Positions 1 to 5,656 of a DNA stretch of 5,656 nt are shown piece after piece. The stretch lies in contig DDWF01000109.1 in NCBI GenBank assembly GCA_002345845.1, positions 1-5,656 of the forward strand, read 5' to 3'. The notes under the pieces were generated by a model. The model saw only the letters and a list, made by a program, of their open reading frames with translations. It searched no databases and was not told the origin of the DNA. The DNA is from Betaproteobacteria bacterium UBA2293. Its GTDB lineage: Bacteria > Pseudomonadota > Gammaproteobacteria > Burkholderiales > Rhodocyclaceae. The position numbers were made by a program, and so were the translations under genes. Numbering within the stretch: position 1 is the stretch's first letter; every line of letters starts with the position of its first letter.

Positions 1-815
1 CCGGCGGCGGCGCGCTCAACGTCAAACTGAACCAGAAAATCATCGCCCGCCCGGAACTGAAGGAACTGTTCGTCCAGCCAGCCTCCGGCGACGCCGGCAC
101 GGCCATCGGCGCTGCCGCCTGGGTCTCGGTCGAACGCGGCGTGCCGGTCGAGAAGATGGAACACGTTTATCTCGGCCCGGAATACAGCAACGAGGACGTC
201 ATCGCCGCCTGCGCCCGCCACCCGGCCAAACCGCAGTTCGAGGTCATCGCCAACGGCGACACCGCCGTGCCCGAGCGCATCGCGCAAATCCTCGCCGACG
301 GCAACCCCGTCGCCTGGTTCCAGGGCCGCATGGAATTCGGCCCACGCGCCCTCGGCGGCCGCTCCATCGTCGGCTGCCCCAGCGCCGCCGGCGTTGCCGA
401 CCGGATCAACGAACAGATCAAATTCCGCGAACGCTGGCGGCCCTTCTGCCCAAGCATGCTCGACACCGTCGGCCCACAGATGCTGGGCAGCGACCATCCG
501 GCGCCGTTCATGACCTTCACCTTCGAAGTCGCCGAGGAATGGAAGAGCCGCGTGCCGGAAGTCGTCCACGAAGATGGCACCTCGCGCGCCCAGGTACTAA
601 AGCGCGAGTACAACCCGCGCTACTACGACCTGATGAAGGCGATGGAAAAGCTGACCGGCAACGGCGTTGTGCTCAACACCTCGCTCAACCGCCGCGGCGA
701 ACCGATGATCTGCTCGCCGACCGACGCCCTGAACATGTTCTTCGGCTCCGACCTGCAATATCTGATCATGCAGGACGTGCTGGTCGTCAAGAATAATTTC
801 GCGAAGGAGGTGTGA
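1..815 (+). CDS. Carbamoyltransferase, NodU/CmcH family, C-terminal part (5' end outside window)
   Basis: The reading frame is open from base 3, with no stop before TGA at 813-815, so the gene enters from the left; the GTG at 141 is internal and not the start. About 270 residues are visible of a family usually near 570-610 residues. Such enzymes use carbamoyl phosphate and ATP to put a carbamoyl group on a hydroxyl, often of a sugar (NodU on Nod factors, TobZ and CmcH on antibiotics). The fragment opens with the end of the Kae1/TsaD-like ATP-binding domain (GGGALN, then QPASGDAGTAIGAA at about visible residues 26-38). It continues through the C-terminal carbamoyltransferase domain: WFQGRMEFGPRALGGRS, KFRERWRPFCPSML, NPRYYDL, and VVLNTSLNRRGEPMICSP near the end. 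The usual GPRALGNRS reads GPRALGGRS here. The next gene follows after 4 bases and its ribosome site lies within this gene, indicating one operon. The family call is firm; the acceptor, probably a surface-glycan sugar, is inferred from context. Confidence 0.93.
   Translation, partial: GGGALNVKLNQKIIARPELKELFVQPASGDAGTAIGAAAWVSVERGVPVEKMEHVYLGPEYSNEDVIAACARHPAKPQFEVIANGDTAVPERIAQILADGNPVAWFQGRMEFGPRALGGRSIVGCPSAAGVADRINEQIKFRERWRPFCPSMLDTVGPQMLGSDHPAPFMTFTFEVAEEWKSRVPEVVHEDGTSRAQVLKREYNPRYYDLMKAMEKLTGNGVVLNTSLNRRGEPMICSPTDALNMFFGSDLQYLIMQDVLVVKNNFAKEV
804..812 (+). promoter_or_regulatory. Strong Shine-Dalgarno site for the downstream methyltransferase
   Basis: AAGGAGGTG is a nine-base match to the 16S rRNA anti-Shine-Dalgarno sequence. 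It ends 7 bases before the ATG at 820. It lies in the last codons of the carbamoyltransferase gene, so the two genes are on one transcript. It fixes the methyltransferase start at 820. Confidence 0.85.
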
Positions 816-819
816 AGAA

Positions 820-1506
820 ATGGGCTTCAAGAATCACGAACTTTTCATCAAAAAACATCAGGCCCGTTTCCGCGGGCCGTTTCTCGAAATCGGCGCCAAG
901 GACTACGGCTCGACGGTCAACCTGCGCGCCATGTTCCCGGGCGAGACCTATGTCGGCATCGACATGGCGGAGGGCAAAGGTGTCGACCTGATGCTCGACC
1001 TGACCCGGCCCTTCGAGGAAATCGACGCGGCCCTGGCGGGCCGCCGCTTCGGCACCGTGTTCTGCCTGAGCGTGATGGAGCATTGTGCCCAGCCCTTCCT
1101 CATGGCGGACAACATCACCCGGCTGCTGGCGCCCGGCGGAACGCTGTATGTTTCCGTGCCCTATGCTTGGAAGTTCCACGGCTATCCCTCCGACTACTGG
1201 CGGTTCACCCCTGAGGGAGTGAAGAAGCTGTTCCCCGGCCTGGCCTTCGACATGACGAAGGCCCGCACCAGCACCGATGTGGTCGGGGACATCCAGCCCG
1301 TCGACGAGGACCTCGCGCGCATCAGGATTTCCGCAAGCTGGCAGCGCGAAAATGGGCGCTTCCTGCGCGGCATCGGCGCCGGCCTACTGTCGCTGCTCGG
1401 TGCGCTGGGCCTGATGGCCTGGCTGACAAGGCATCGATACCTGATGCCGCCGACCTGCATCGAAATGATCGGTTCCGCGCCGGCGGCGGTGCAGCCGGAC
1501 GCCTGA
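820..1506 (+). CDS. Class I SAM-dependent methyltransferase with a hydrophobic C-terminal segment
   Basis: This 228-residue protein has a Methyltransf_11-like Rossmann fold. Motif I is FLEIGAKDYG (residues 21-30), the acidic residue ending strand 2 is in YVGIDMA (44-50), and the post-I region is CLSVMEHC (82-89), followed by RLLAPGGTLYVSVP (101-114). The block FHGYPSDYWRFTPEG (119-133) is typical of small methyltransferases in polysaccharide clusters. Residues about 184-202 (GIGAGLLSLLGALGLMAWL) form a hydrophobic stretch that is not part of the core fold. It may be a membrane anchor or an amphipathic membrane-contact helix, which would suit a lipid-linked glycan substrate. The ATG at 820 is chosen because of the strong ribosome site at 804-812. 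The gene sits 4 bases after the carbamoyltransferase stop and 8 bases before the next start. The likely role is O-methylation of a glycan sugar; the substrate is not determinable. The fold is confident, the target inferred. Confidence 0.88.
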   Translation: MGFKNHELFIKKHQARFRGPFLEIGAKDYGSTVNLRAMFPGETYVGIDMAEGKGVDLMLDLTRPFEEIDAALAGRRFGTVFCLSVMEHCAQPFLMADNITRLLAPGGTLYVSVPYAWKFHGYPSDYWRFTPEGVKKLFPGLAFDMTKARTSTDVVGDIQPVDEDLARIRISASWQRENGRFLRGIGAGLLSLLGALGLMAWLTRHRYLMPPTCIEMIGSAPAAVQPDA

Positions 1507-1514
1507 GGGCCAAC

Positions 1515-3032
1515 GTGCAAAAGCATCTATCACGCGTGGTGGCCGGATTCGAGGTACTCGGCCCGCGGACAACGGTGTTTCTGGGCAGCCTGCTGCTTTC
1601 GCTGATCGCCGCCCAACGGGGCACGATCAATCGCGACGGAATGCTGTACGTCGAGACGGCGAGAAGTTTCATCGAGGGCGGCTACGCCTCCGCGCTGGCT
1701 ACCTTCCAATGGCCATTCCTGCCGATCCTGATGGCGGTGGCTTCCCAGATTACCGGGCTTGGACTTGAAGTCAGCGGCCAACTCCTGAATGGATTGTTTA
1801 TGGCCGGCGCCTGCGCTCTGCTGGTGGCCTGCGGCGGCCGCCTGTTTCCCGAGGCGGTCTGGCCTGTTGCCTTGGTCCTGCTGGCGCTGCCGGGCTTCAA
1901 CGGCTACCGCGACGAGGTGTTGCGCGAATATGGCGGCTGGTTCTTCGTCATGCTGGCGTTCTGGCTGGCATTGCGCTGGGCGGACCGGCCGCGCTGGCTG
2001 CCGGCGCTGGCAGTCCAGTTGTCTCTCGTCGCCGCAGCCCTGTTTCGCCCGGAAGCGCTGGCCTTTTTTTTCGCATTGATCCTCTGGCAGCTGTTCGAGG
2101 CGCCGGCCGGTGAACGCTGGCGTCGCCTGGCGATGATCGGAGGATTGCCGGTGATCGGATTGGCAACAATGCTTGCGCTCTACGCCACCGGACAACTTGA
2201 CTCCGGCCGTCTGGCAAGCGACCTTGGTCGATTCAGCATTGCGCGTTTTGATGCCAAGGCCCTGGCCATGGCGTCCACATTTATTGATTACGCCAGGGAT
2301 CAGGCGCGCACTGTGCTCTTTTTCGGTTCCCTGGCCATCGTTCCACTCAAGTTCATCGGCAAGATGGGCATTTTTATCCTGCCCCTGCTGTATGCGTTTT
2401 CCGGACAAACTTTACGTTCGACGCTCTGCCGCAGCCGGCTGTTTGCCTGGGCTTTTCTTGCACATTGGCTGGTTCTCTGCGTCTTCGTTCTTGATTTGCA
2501 GTTTGTTTCGGGGCGTTATGTGGGATTGCTTCTGGCATTTTCTGCCCCTCTGACTGGTTACGGCTTCTGGCTTCTGATGCAGCGCTTCCCCGCCTGGAAA
2601 ATTCCCATGGTGCTGCTGGCCGTGTTGGTCATGGTCGGGAATGTCGTCTCGCTCGGTCCCACAAAGCAGCATTTCGTCGAAGCCGGGACTTGGCTGGCCA
2701 GGAACGCCAGCGATTCCCCCCGGGTATACATCGAAAGCCCGCGCGCTGCCTATTACGCCGGTTGGCGTTTCACGCAACGGCCGGCGCCGGAGAACCGCTC
2801 AGACTTGACCCCGGGACTGGAGCAAGGCAAGTACGATTTGGTGGTACTCGAAGTGTCGCGCAAGGAAGCGGATGCAGGGCGATTGCTGAAGGACCTGAAG
2901 CTCGCCGAAGTTGCCCGCTTCGCCCATCCCAACGGCGACGCGGTGATCGTCGCCCGGCCAGTGTTCGCCCCCGCTCAGGACAAGGCGTCGAACACTCCGA
3001 CCATGCGCGCGAAGCCCGCCTCGAGGGAATAG
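1515..3032 (+). CDS. GT-C membrane glycosyltransferase, PMT/ArnT (GT39-like) family
   Basis: This 505-residue protein has about 11-12 hydrophobic spans between residues 18 and 381 (for example 20-33, 91-106, 113-127, 139-155, 180-194, 206-224, 307-326, 330-353, 363-381). A soluble C-terminal region of about 100 residues follows, including VYIESPRAAYYAGW. After the first span, INRDGMLYVETAR (38-50) gives the loop aspartate D41 expected to be catalytic in GT-C enzymes. The second loop carries YRDEVLREYGG (131-141), and LFRPEALAFF (177-186) is the RPE segment common in this superfamily. Such enzymes move a sugar from a polyprenyl-phosphate donor to an acceptor on the periplasmic face. The start is GTG at 1515, with GAGG at 1505-1508 as a modest ribosome site; the preceding stop is 8 bases away, so coupling is likely. 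The C-terminal tail (487-505, rich in Ala, Pro, Lys, Arg) is read from DNA that also encodes the end of the opposite-strand glycosyltransferase. The superfamily is confident; donor and acceptor are unknown. Confidence 0.87.
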   Translation: MQKHLSRVVAGFEVLGPRTTVFLGSLLLSLIAAQRGTINRDGMLYVETARSFIEGGYASALATFQWPFLPILMAVASQITGLGLEVSGQLLNGLFMAGACALLVACGGRLFPEAVWPVALVLLALPGFNGYRDEVLREYGGWFFVMLAFWLALRWADRPRWLPALAVQLSLVAAALFRPEALAFFFALILWQLFEAPAGERWRRLAMIGGLPVIGLATMLALYATGQLDSGRLASDLGRFSIARFDAKALAMASTFIDYARDQARTVLFFGSLAIVPLKFIGKMGIFILPLLYAFSGQTLRSTLCRSRLFAWAFLAHWLVLCVFVLDLQFVSGRYVGLLLAFSAPLTGYGFWLLMQRFPAWKIPMVLLAVLVMVGNVVSLGPTKQHFVEAGTWLARNASDSPRVYIESPRAAYYAGWRFTQRPAPENRSDLTPGLEQGKYDLVVLEVSRKEADAGRLLKDLKLAEVARFAHPNGDAVIVARPVFAPAQDKASNTPTMRAKPASRE

Positions 3033-3952
3033 TCGGCGCTGGCGCGACGCCGTCCAGCGGCGCCCATGCGCCCACGCAAGGCCGTATCGCCGGCCAGTTG
3101 CGCGATGAGCTCCGCCCAGGACTCATCGTCGCCGGCCAGGTAGCCGGTCTCGCCAGGAACGATGACCTCCGCATTGGCACCCGCATCCGACGAAATGACC
3201 GGCAACCCGGCAGCCATGTATTGCAGCACCTTCAGCGCGCATTTGCCGCGACTCCAGTCGTCGTCGCGCATGGGGGCGATGCCGAGGTTTGCGGATCCTA
3301 GTTCCAGAGCTTCGATTTCCGCGCTCCATGGGATGGCCAGCGTAGTCAGGCCGGCGTCGGGCAAGTCGAAGTCGGCGATGATCTTCAGCCGCAGGCGCGG
3401 CACGCGGGCGGCGGCCAGGCGCAGTGCGGGCAAGGCATCGATCAGGTATTTCCGCGTCGAACGGCTGCCGATCCAGACCAGGTCGAAGCTGTCCTGCGGC
3501 CTGGGGTAGTCCCCGGTGTAGCGGGCGGTGTCGATGCAGGTCGGCACGATGGTCACCGCCCGGTTGTGGCGTGTCGCCGTGTCCGCCAGGAAGCGGTTGC
3601 CGGCGAACAGGTGGTCGCAGGCCGCTGCCATGGCGCCGAAGCGGCGCATGCGCGTCGGCGACAGCGTGCCGTCCGTGTTGCAGAAGATGGCGTCGTCGAA
3701 ATCGAATACCAGCGTGCGCGATATTCGCCGCAGCAGCCACAGCAGAGGGCCGGGAAAGGTCTTGCGCAGCACGACGACAATGTCCGCTGCCGCCGCCAGG
3801 CGCAGGGCCTGAAAATACATGGCCGGGCTGCCCGCGGCGGTGGCATGGCTAGCCGCGTAACCGGCAGCCTGCAGCAGCGGGAAAAACTGCAGCGCCCGAT
3901 AGCGGGTCGAGGCAGAGTCGTCGCCCTTTGAAATGAAAAGAATTCGGCGCAT
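2975..3952 (-). CDS. GT4-like glycosyltransferase (GT-B fold)
   Basis: This is a 325-residue cytoplasmic enzyme predicted to transfer a sugar from a nucleotide-sugar donor to a growing surface glycan. The N-terminal strand RRILFISKGDD (2-12) is followed by STRYRALQFFPLL (15-27), and LVFDFDDAIF (81-90) is an acidic motif seen in this GT4 subgroup. The donor-binding half begins at DLVWIGSRST (157-166). It contains LGIAPMRDDDWSRGKCALK (223-241), then LQYMAAGLPVISS (243-255) and GETGYLA (267-273). The classical E-x7-E pair is degenerate, with Gln244 at the second Glu position. I chose ATG at 3952 because the first beta strand starts right after it. A TTG at 3979 would add nine residues and leave only 9 bases to the upstream gene; neither start has a strong ribosome site. 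It is the last gene of the leftward operon, and its 3' end overlaps the convergent GT-C gene by 58 bp. The C-terminal helix (YSLEAGFARMVGVFDAL) looks native. Confidence 0.9.
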   Translation of the reverse strand: MRRILFISKGDDSASTRYRALQFFPLLQAAGYAASHATAAGSPAMYFQALRLAAAADIVVVLRKTFPGPLLWLLRRISRTLVFDFDDAIFCNTDGTLSPTRMRRFGAMAAACDHLFAGNRFLADTATRHNRAVTIVPTCIDTARYTGDYPRPQDSFDLVWIGSRSTRKYLIDALPALRLAAARVPRLRLKIIADFDLPDAGLTTLAIPWSAEIEALELGSANLGIAPMRDDDWSRGKCALKVLQYMAAGLPVISSDAGANAEVIVPGETGYLAGDDESWAELIAQLAGDTALRGRMGAAGRRRASADYSLEAGFARMVGVFDALS

Positions 3953-3988
3953 CACGGCGGAATCGCGGGTTCCCGGCAACTCTGCCGG

Positions 3989-4972
3989 CTATGCCGCCGG
4001 CTTGGTAAAACTCATCTGCATGGTGTCGCCGCGACCCTGGCGCTGCGCCAGGCGGACATAGGTGCGCACCAGGAAGCGCCGCCAGGCGATTTTCTTCGAG
4101 GGCTTGCCGCGATTGCCAATGATGTAATCCAGGCTGTTGAGGAATATTTTCGGTGTGGTCTCCATCAGCAGGGCGGTCTTGCGCAAGCCGTGGCTGGTGC
4201 CGAGGCGTTCCAGGTTGTCCGGCGAAAAGAGGAAGAGGTGGCGCGGCACGTCGTTGGCATACCAGTGCGTGTTGAACCATTGCCGGCCAAGCGCGGTGCT
4301 GCAGGGCGTCTCGATCACGAGGCGACCACCGGGACGCAGGACGCGGACCAGTTCGGCCATGAACGGGTGCGGCTCCGCGATGTGCTCGATGACATGCCGC
4401 GCCGTAACCAGGTCGAAGCTGCCGTCCGCAAAGTTCGCCGATGCGAGGTCGCCGTGATGCACCTTCAGGTCGCTCAGGCGGGCCGCCGTTACGCCCGCTT
4501 CGCTGAATTCGACGCCCTCCACATCCCAGCCAAAAATGCGCATGCTGTTGAGGAACCTGCCATTGCCGCAACCGACATCCAGCATCCGGCCACCGCCCTT
4601 CCATGCAGGTGTCGTCAACTGTTGAAACGGCGAGATCATGGCCGCCAGAAGGCGATAGGGAAGCGCGACGGGAAAATGGTCGTAGCCGCGCATGTTTCGC
4701 AACAGGGCCAGGCGCAAAGGACCGATGTCCCGTGTGCGCGTCTCCTGGTCGAATACCATGTAATCGTCCGGGTAAAAAGAGGCGATCGTCGCCATGTCCG
4801 GCATGGGATGTTGGAACACGCAGGCGCAGGCAGGGCATGCGAAGTAGTCGTAACGCACGTGCAGGTCATACATCAGGTCGCGGCCGCTGTACTCATAGCT
4901 GGCGATACTGTCGCACACCGGGCAGGGCGGTTGTCCACCTTCAGACGAAGCGGGAGTGATATCGCGTGTCAT
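3989..4972 (-). CDS. Zinc-ribbon plus class I SAM-dependent methyltransferase
   Basis: The protein has 327 residues. The N-terminus has two CxxC pairs, CPVC (17-20) and CPAC (46-49), forming a probable zinc ribbon. A linker follows with SFYPDDY (65-71), which is characteristic of this methyltransferase class. The methyltransferase core has motif I LDVGCGNGRF (131-140), the acidic residue in VEGVEFS (151-157), GDL (174-176), a post-motif SFDLVTARHVIEH (185-197) and LVRVLRPGGRLVIETP (208-223). The segment DVPRHLFLFSPDNL (241-254) is common in such enzymes from O-antigen and capsule loci. It probably methylates a sugar or sugar nucleotide; the substrate is unknown. The start is ATG at 4972, because it overlaps the upstream kinase stop as ATGA, an arrangement typical of translational coupling. 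A longer frame from 5032 would add 20 Arg/Gly-rich residues lying inside the kinase gene and is unlikely. The stop is TAG at 3989-3991, 36 bases before the GT4 ATG, so all three leftward genes appear co-transcribed. Confidence 0.9.
   Translation of the reverse strand: MTRDITPASSEGGQPPCPVCDSIASYEYSGRDLMYDLHVRYDYFACPACACVFQHPMPDMATIASFYPDDYMVFDQETRTRDIGPLRLALLRNMRGYDHFPVALPYRLLAAMISPFQQLTTPAWKGGGRMLDVGCGNGRFLNSMRIFGWDVEGVEFSEAGVTAARLSDLKVHHGDLASANFADGSFDLVTARHVIEHIAEPHPFMAELVRVLRPGGRLVIETPCSTALGRQWFNTHWYANDVPRHLFLFSPDNLERLGTSHGLRKTALLMETTPKIFLNSLDYIIGNRGKPSKKIAWRRFLVRTYVRLAQRQGRGDTMQMSFTKPAA
4969..4972 (-). promoter_or_regulatory. ATGA stop-start overlap coupling kinase-like gene to methyltransferase gene
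   Basis: On the minus strand the methyltransferase ATG (4972-4970) overlaps the kinase-like gene's TGA (4971-4969) by sharing TG's flanking bases in the tetranucleotide ATGA. The nearest strong anti-Shine-Dalgarno match (AAGGAGGT at 5016-5009) is 36 bases upstream, too far for normal use. Re-initiation after kinase translation is therefore the likely way the methyltransferase is made. Confidence 0.75.
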
Positions 4973-5607
4973 TGTTCTTGTACGCCGGCCGAGCGATAGG
5001 CCTCCTCGACCTCCTTGGAACCATCGGCGCACAGCCAGGCATGATCATCTGGATCCTTGTGGAGTTGTTGCATGTTCCGGCGCCTTAAATGGGGTGAGAG
5101 CGGGCCGTTCCGGGTCCGTAGGTCGGCGATGTCTATCAGCCCCGGCGTTCCAGAGGGCGAGAGGATGATGTTTCCAAGATGAAGCGAGCGGAAATAGATG
5201 CCCGCAGCATGGAGCCGGGCGACAAATCGTCCGAGAACCGTGCGCAGCCCGGATGGATATTCCCCGGACCGGATGATCTGGCGCAGGCTCTTGCCTTCGA
5301 GCGGCGCATAGCGAACGGCATCCCTTTTGATGCTTGAAATGCGATACGTGGCGGTGACAACGGGGCAGGGTATGGCGCGCGCTTTCAGTAGCAGCGCATT
5401 GTCGGCAAAGCGCTGCGCATAGGGGTACCAGGCCGCCGAAGATATCAACCGTTTGCGGCGAAACAGTTTCAGATAACTGCCATCCTCCAGGTGCAGTACC
5501 TTTTCGCCGTGCAGGTCGCGCTCGAGCACCGTGGCATTGGCGCGCATGGCAAGGTAGGCGTCGTGTGAAAGGGTCTGCAAAGGGTGAATTCCGTATCCGG
5601 GTGGCAC
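4969..5607 (-). CDS. WaaP/InaA-like kinase-fold protein (LPS kinase / 'toluene tolerance' type), possibly pseudokinase
   Basis: This 212-residue protein has a compact kinase fold. The N-lobe has GEKVLHLEDGSYLKLFRRKR (34-53), with Lys47 as the likely strand-3 lysine. The strand before the hinge is in AVRYAPLEGKSLR (97-109). The catalytic-loop region is LHAAGIYFRSLHLGNI (132-147), and LIDIAD (157-162) is in the place of DFG. Asn146 and Asp159 are 13 residues apart, as in protein kinases, but the HRD aspartate position holds Ser141. Relatives in LPS loci phosphorylate core heptose or are annotated as toluene tolerance or InaA-like proteins. My recollection, unverified, is that a subgroup shares FRSLHLGN. 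An in-frame TAG at 5611-5613 bounds the 5' end. GTG at 5607 keeps the N-terminal helix; TTG at 5580 or ATG at 5547 are alternatives, and none has a clear ribosome site. It is the first fully visible leftward gene, coupled to the next by ATGA. Family placement is good; activity is uncertain. Confidence 0.8.
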   Translation of the reverse strand: MPPGYGIHPLQTLSHDAYLAMRANATVLERDLHGEKVLHLEDGSYLKLFRRKRLISSAAWYPYAQRFADNALLLKARAIPCPVVTATYRISSIKRDAVRYAPLEGKSLRQIIRSGEYPSGLRTVLGRFVARLHAAGIYFRSLHLGNIILSPSGTPGLIDIADLRTRNGPLSPHLRRRNMQQLHKDPDDHAWLCADGSKEVEEAYRSAGVQEQ

Positions 5608-5656
5608 ATTCTAGCGCGCTGGAAAAACCATGCCCATGCTAGTATTGCCCACCGAT
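5608..5656. other. Right-edge region upstream of the kinase-like gene, unassigned
   Basis: The 49 bases to the window end are too short to assign. On the minus strand, the kinase frame is open from the edge down to TAG at 5613-5611, so it could hold the last 14 codons of an upstream leftward gene, only 3 bases before the GTG. A second minus-strand frame is open through the whole region and encodes a Trp/Ala-rich stretch. On the plus strand, ATG at 5630 is open for nine codons to the edge, with GGA six bases upstream, and could begin a divergent gene. I see no convincing -35/-10 pair. Confidence 0.3.

Noticed and set aside
141..143. GTG at 141 as the start of a short carbamoyltransferase
   Set aside because: The frame continues upstream to the window edge with conserved family motifs (GGGALN, QPASGDAGTAIG), so the start is outside the window.
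1530..2408. Minus-strand open frame (292 codons) opposite the GT-C gene
   Set aside because: Gln/Arg/His-rich composition typical of an antisense shadow of a Leu/Ala-rich membrane protein; the plus-strand frame has convincing membrane spans and motifs.
2975..3110. Possible bidirectional terminator at the convergence point (GC-rich inverted segments near 3035-3065)
   Set aside because: The candidate stems do not pair cleanly and no T-tract follows on either strand, so I cannot support an intrinsic terminator.
3849..4838. Minus-strand open frame (329 codons) running across the methyltransferase and into the GT4 gene
   Set aside because: It is an out-of-frame reading of the same strand as two well-supported genes and is Arg/Gly/Pro-rich with no motif.
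4190..4999. Long plus-strand open frame (269 codons) opposite the zinc-ribbon methyltransferase
   Set aside because: It is the antisense of a clear methyltransferase, has no recognisable motif or ribosome site, and its length is expected from high GC codon bias on the real strand.
5009..5016. AAGGAGGT on the minus strand as ribosome site for the methyltransferase
   Set aside because: It lies 36 bases before the chosen ATG with no start codon at 5-10 bases; the bases simply encode Lys-Glu-Val in the kinase-like protein.
5608..5613. TAGAAT as a -10 promoter element for the leftward operon
   Set aside because: No credible -35 hexamer at 16-18 bases, and the transcription start would fall at or after the GTG codon; a chance match is more likely.

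Overview
This window is a piece of a GC-rich bacterial chromosome, most likely from a Gram-negative proteobacterium. The Rhodocyclales or a related betaproteobacterial group is my best guess, based only on codon use (strong preference for GCC, GGC, CTG, CGC) and the protein families present. The content is an accessory cell-surface glycan locus (lipopolysaccharide, O-antigen, capsule or exopolysaccharide). It holds six protein genes packed almost without spacers. I see no rRNA, tRNA, CRISPR array, insertion sequence or integrase, and no gene-free stretch longer than about 50 bases.

Left half, + strand (1-3032): three genes read rightward as one apparent operon. They are the C-terminal half of a NodU/CmcH-type carbamoyltransferase (cut by the left edge), a small class I SAM-dependent methyltransferase whose very strong ribosome binding site lies inside the end of the carbamoyltransferase gene, and a 505-residue multi-spanning GT-C glycosyltransferase of the PMT/ArnT (GT39-like) kind that starts at GTG.

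Right half, - strand (2975-5607): three genes read leftward as a second apparent operon. In transcription order they are a small WaaP/InaA-like kinase-fold protein, a zinc-ribbon plus class I methyltransferase protein that starts on an ATGA overlap with the kinase stop, and a GT4-type glycosyltransferase. The two operons converge, and their last genes overlap tail to tail by 58 bp, with no visible terminator between them.

Together the set looks like glycan assembly plus decoration. The GT4 enzyme would add a sugar from a nucleotide donor in the cytoplasm. The GT-C enzyme would transfer a sugar from a polyprenyl-phosphate donor on the periplasmic side. The carbamoyltransferase and two unrelated methyltransferases would modify sugars, and the kinase-like protein may act on the lipid A/core region or be a regulator. 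The actual substrates cannot be read from the sequence. The most notable observation is that the kinase-like protein has serine where the catalytic-loop aspartate is expected, while the Asn and the DFG-type Asp sit at exact canonical spacing. I found no convincing sign of a wholly new system; this reads as an ordinary but compact glycan-modification locus.
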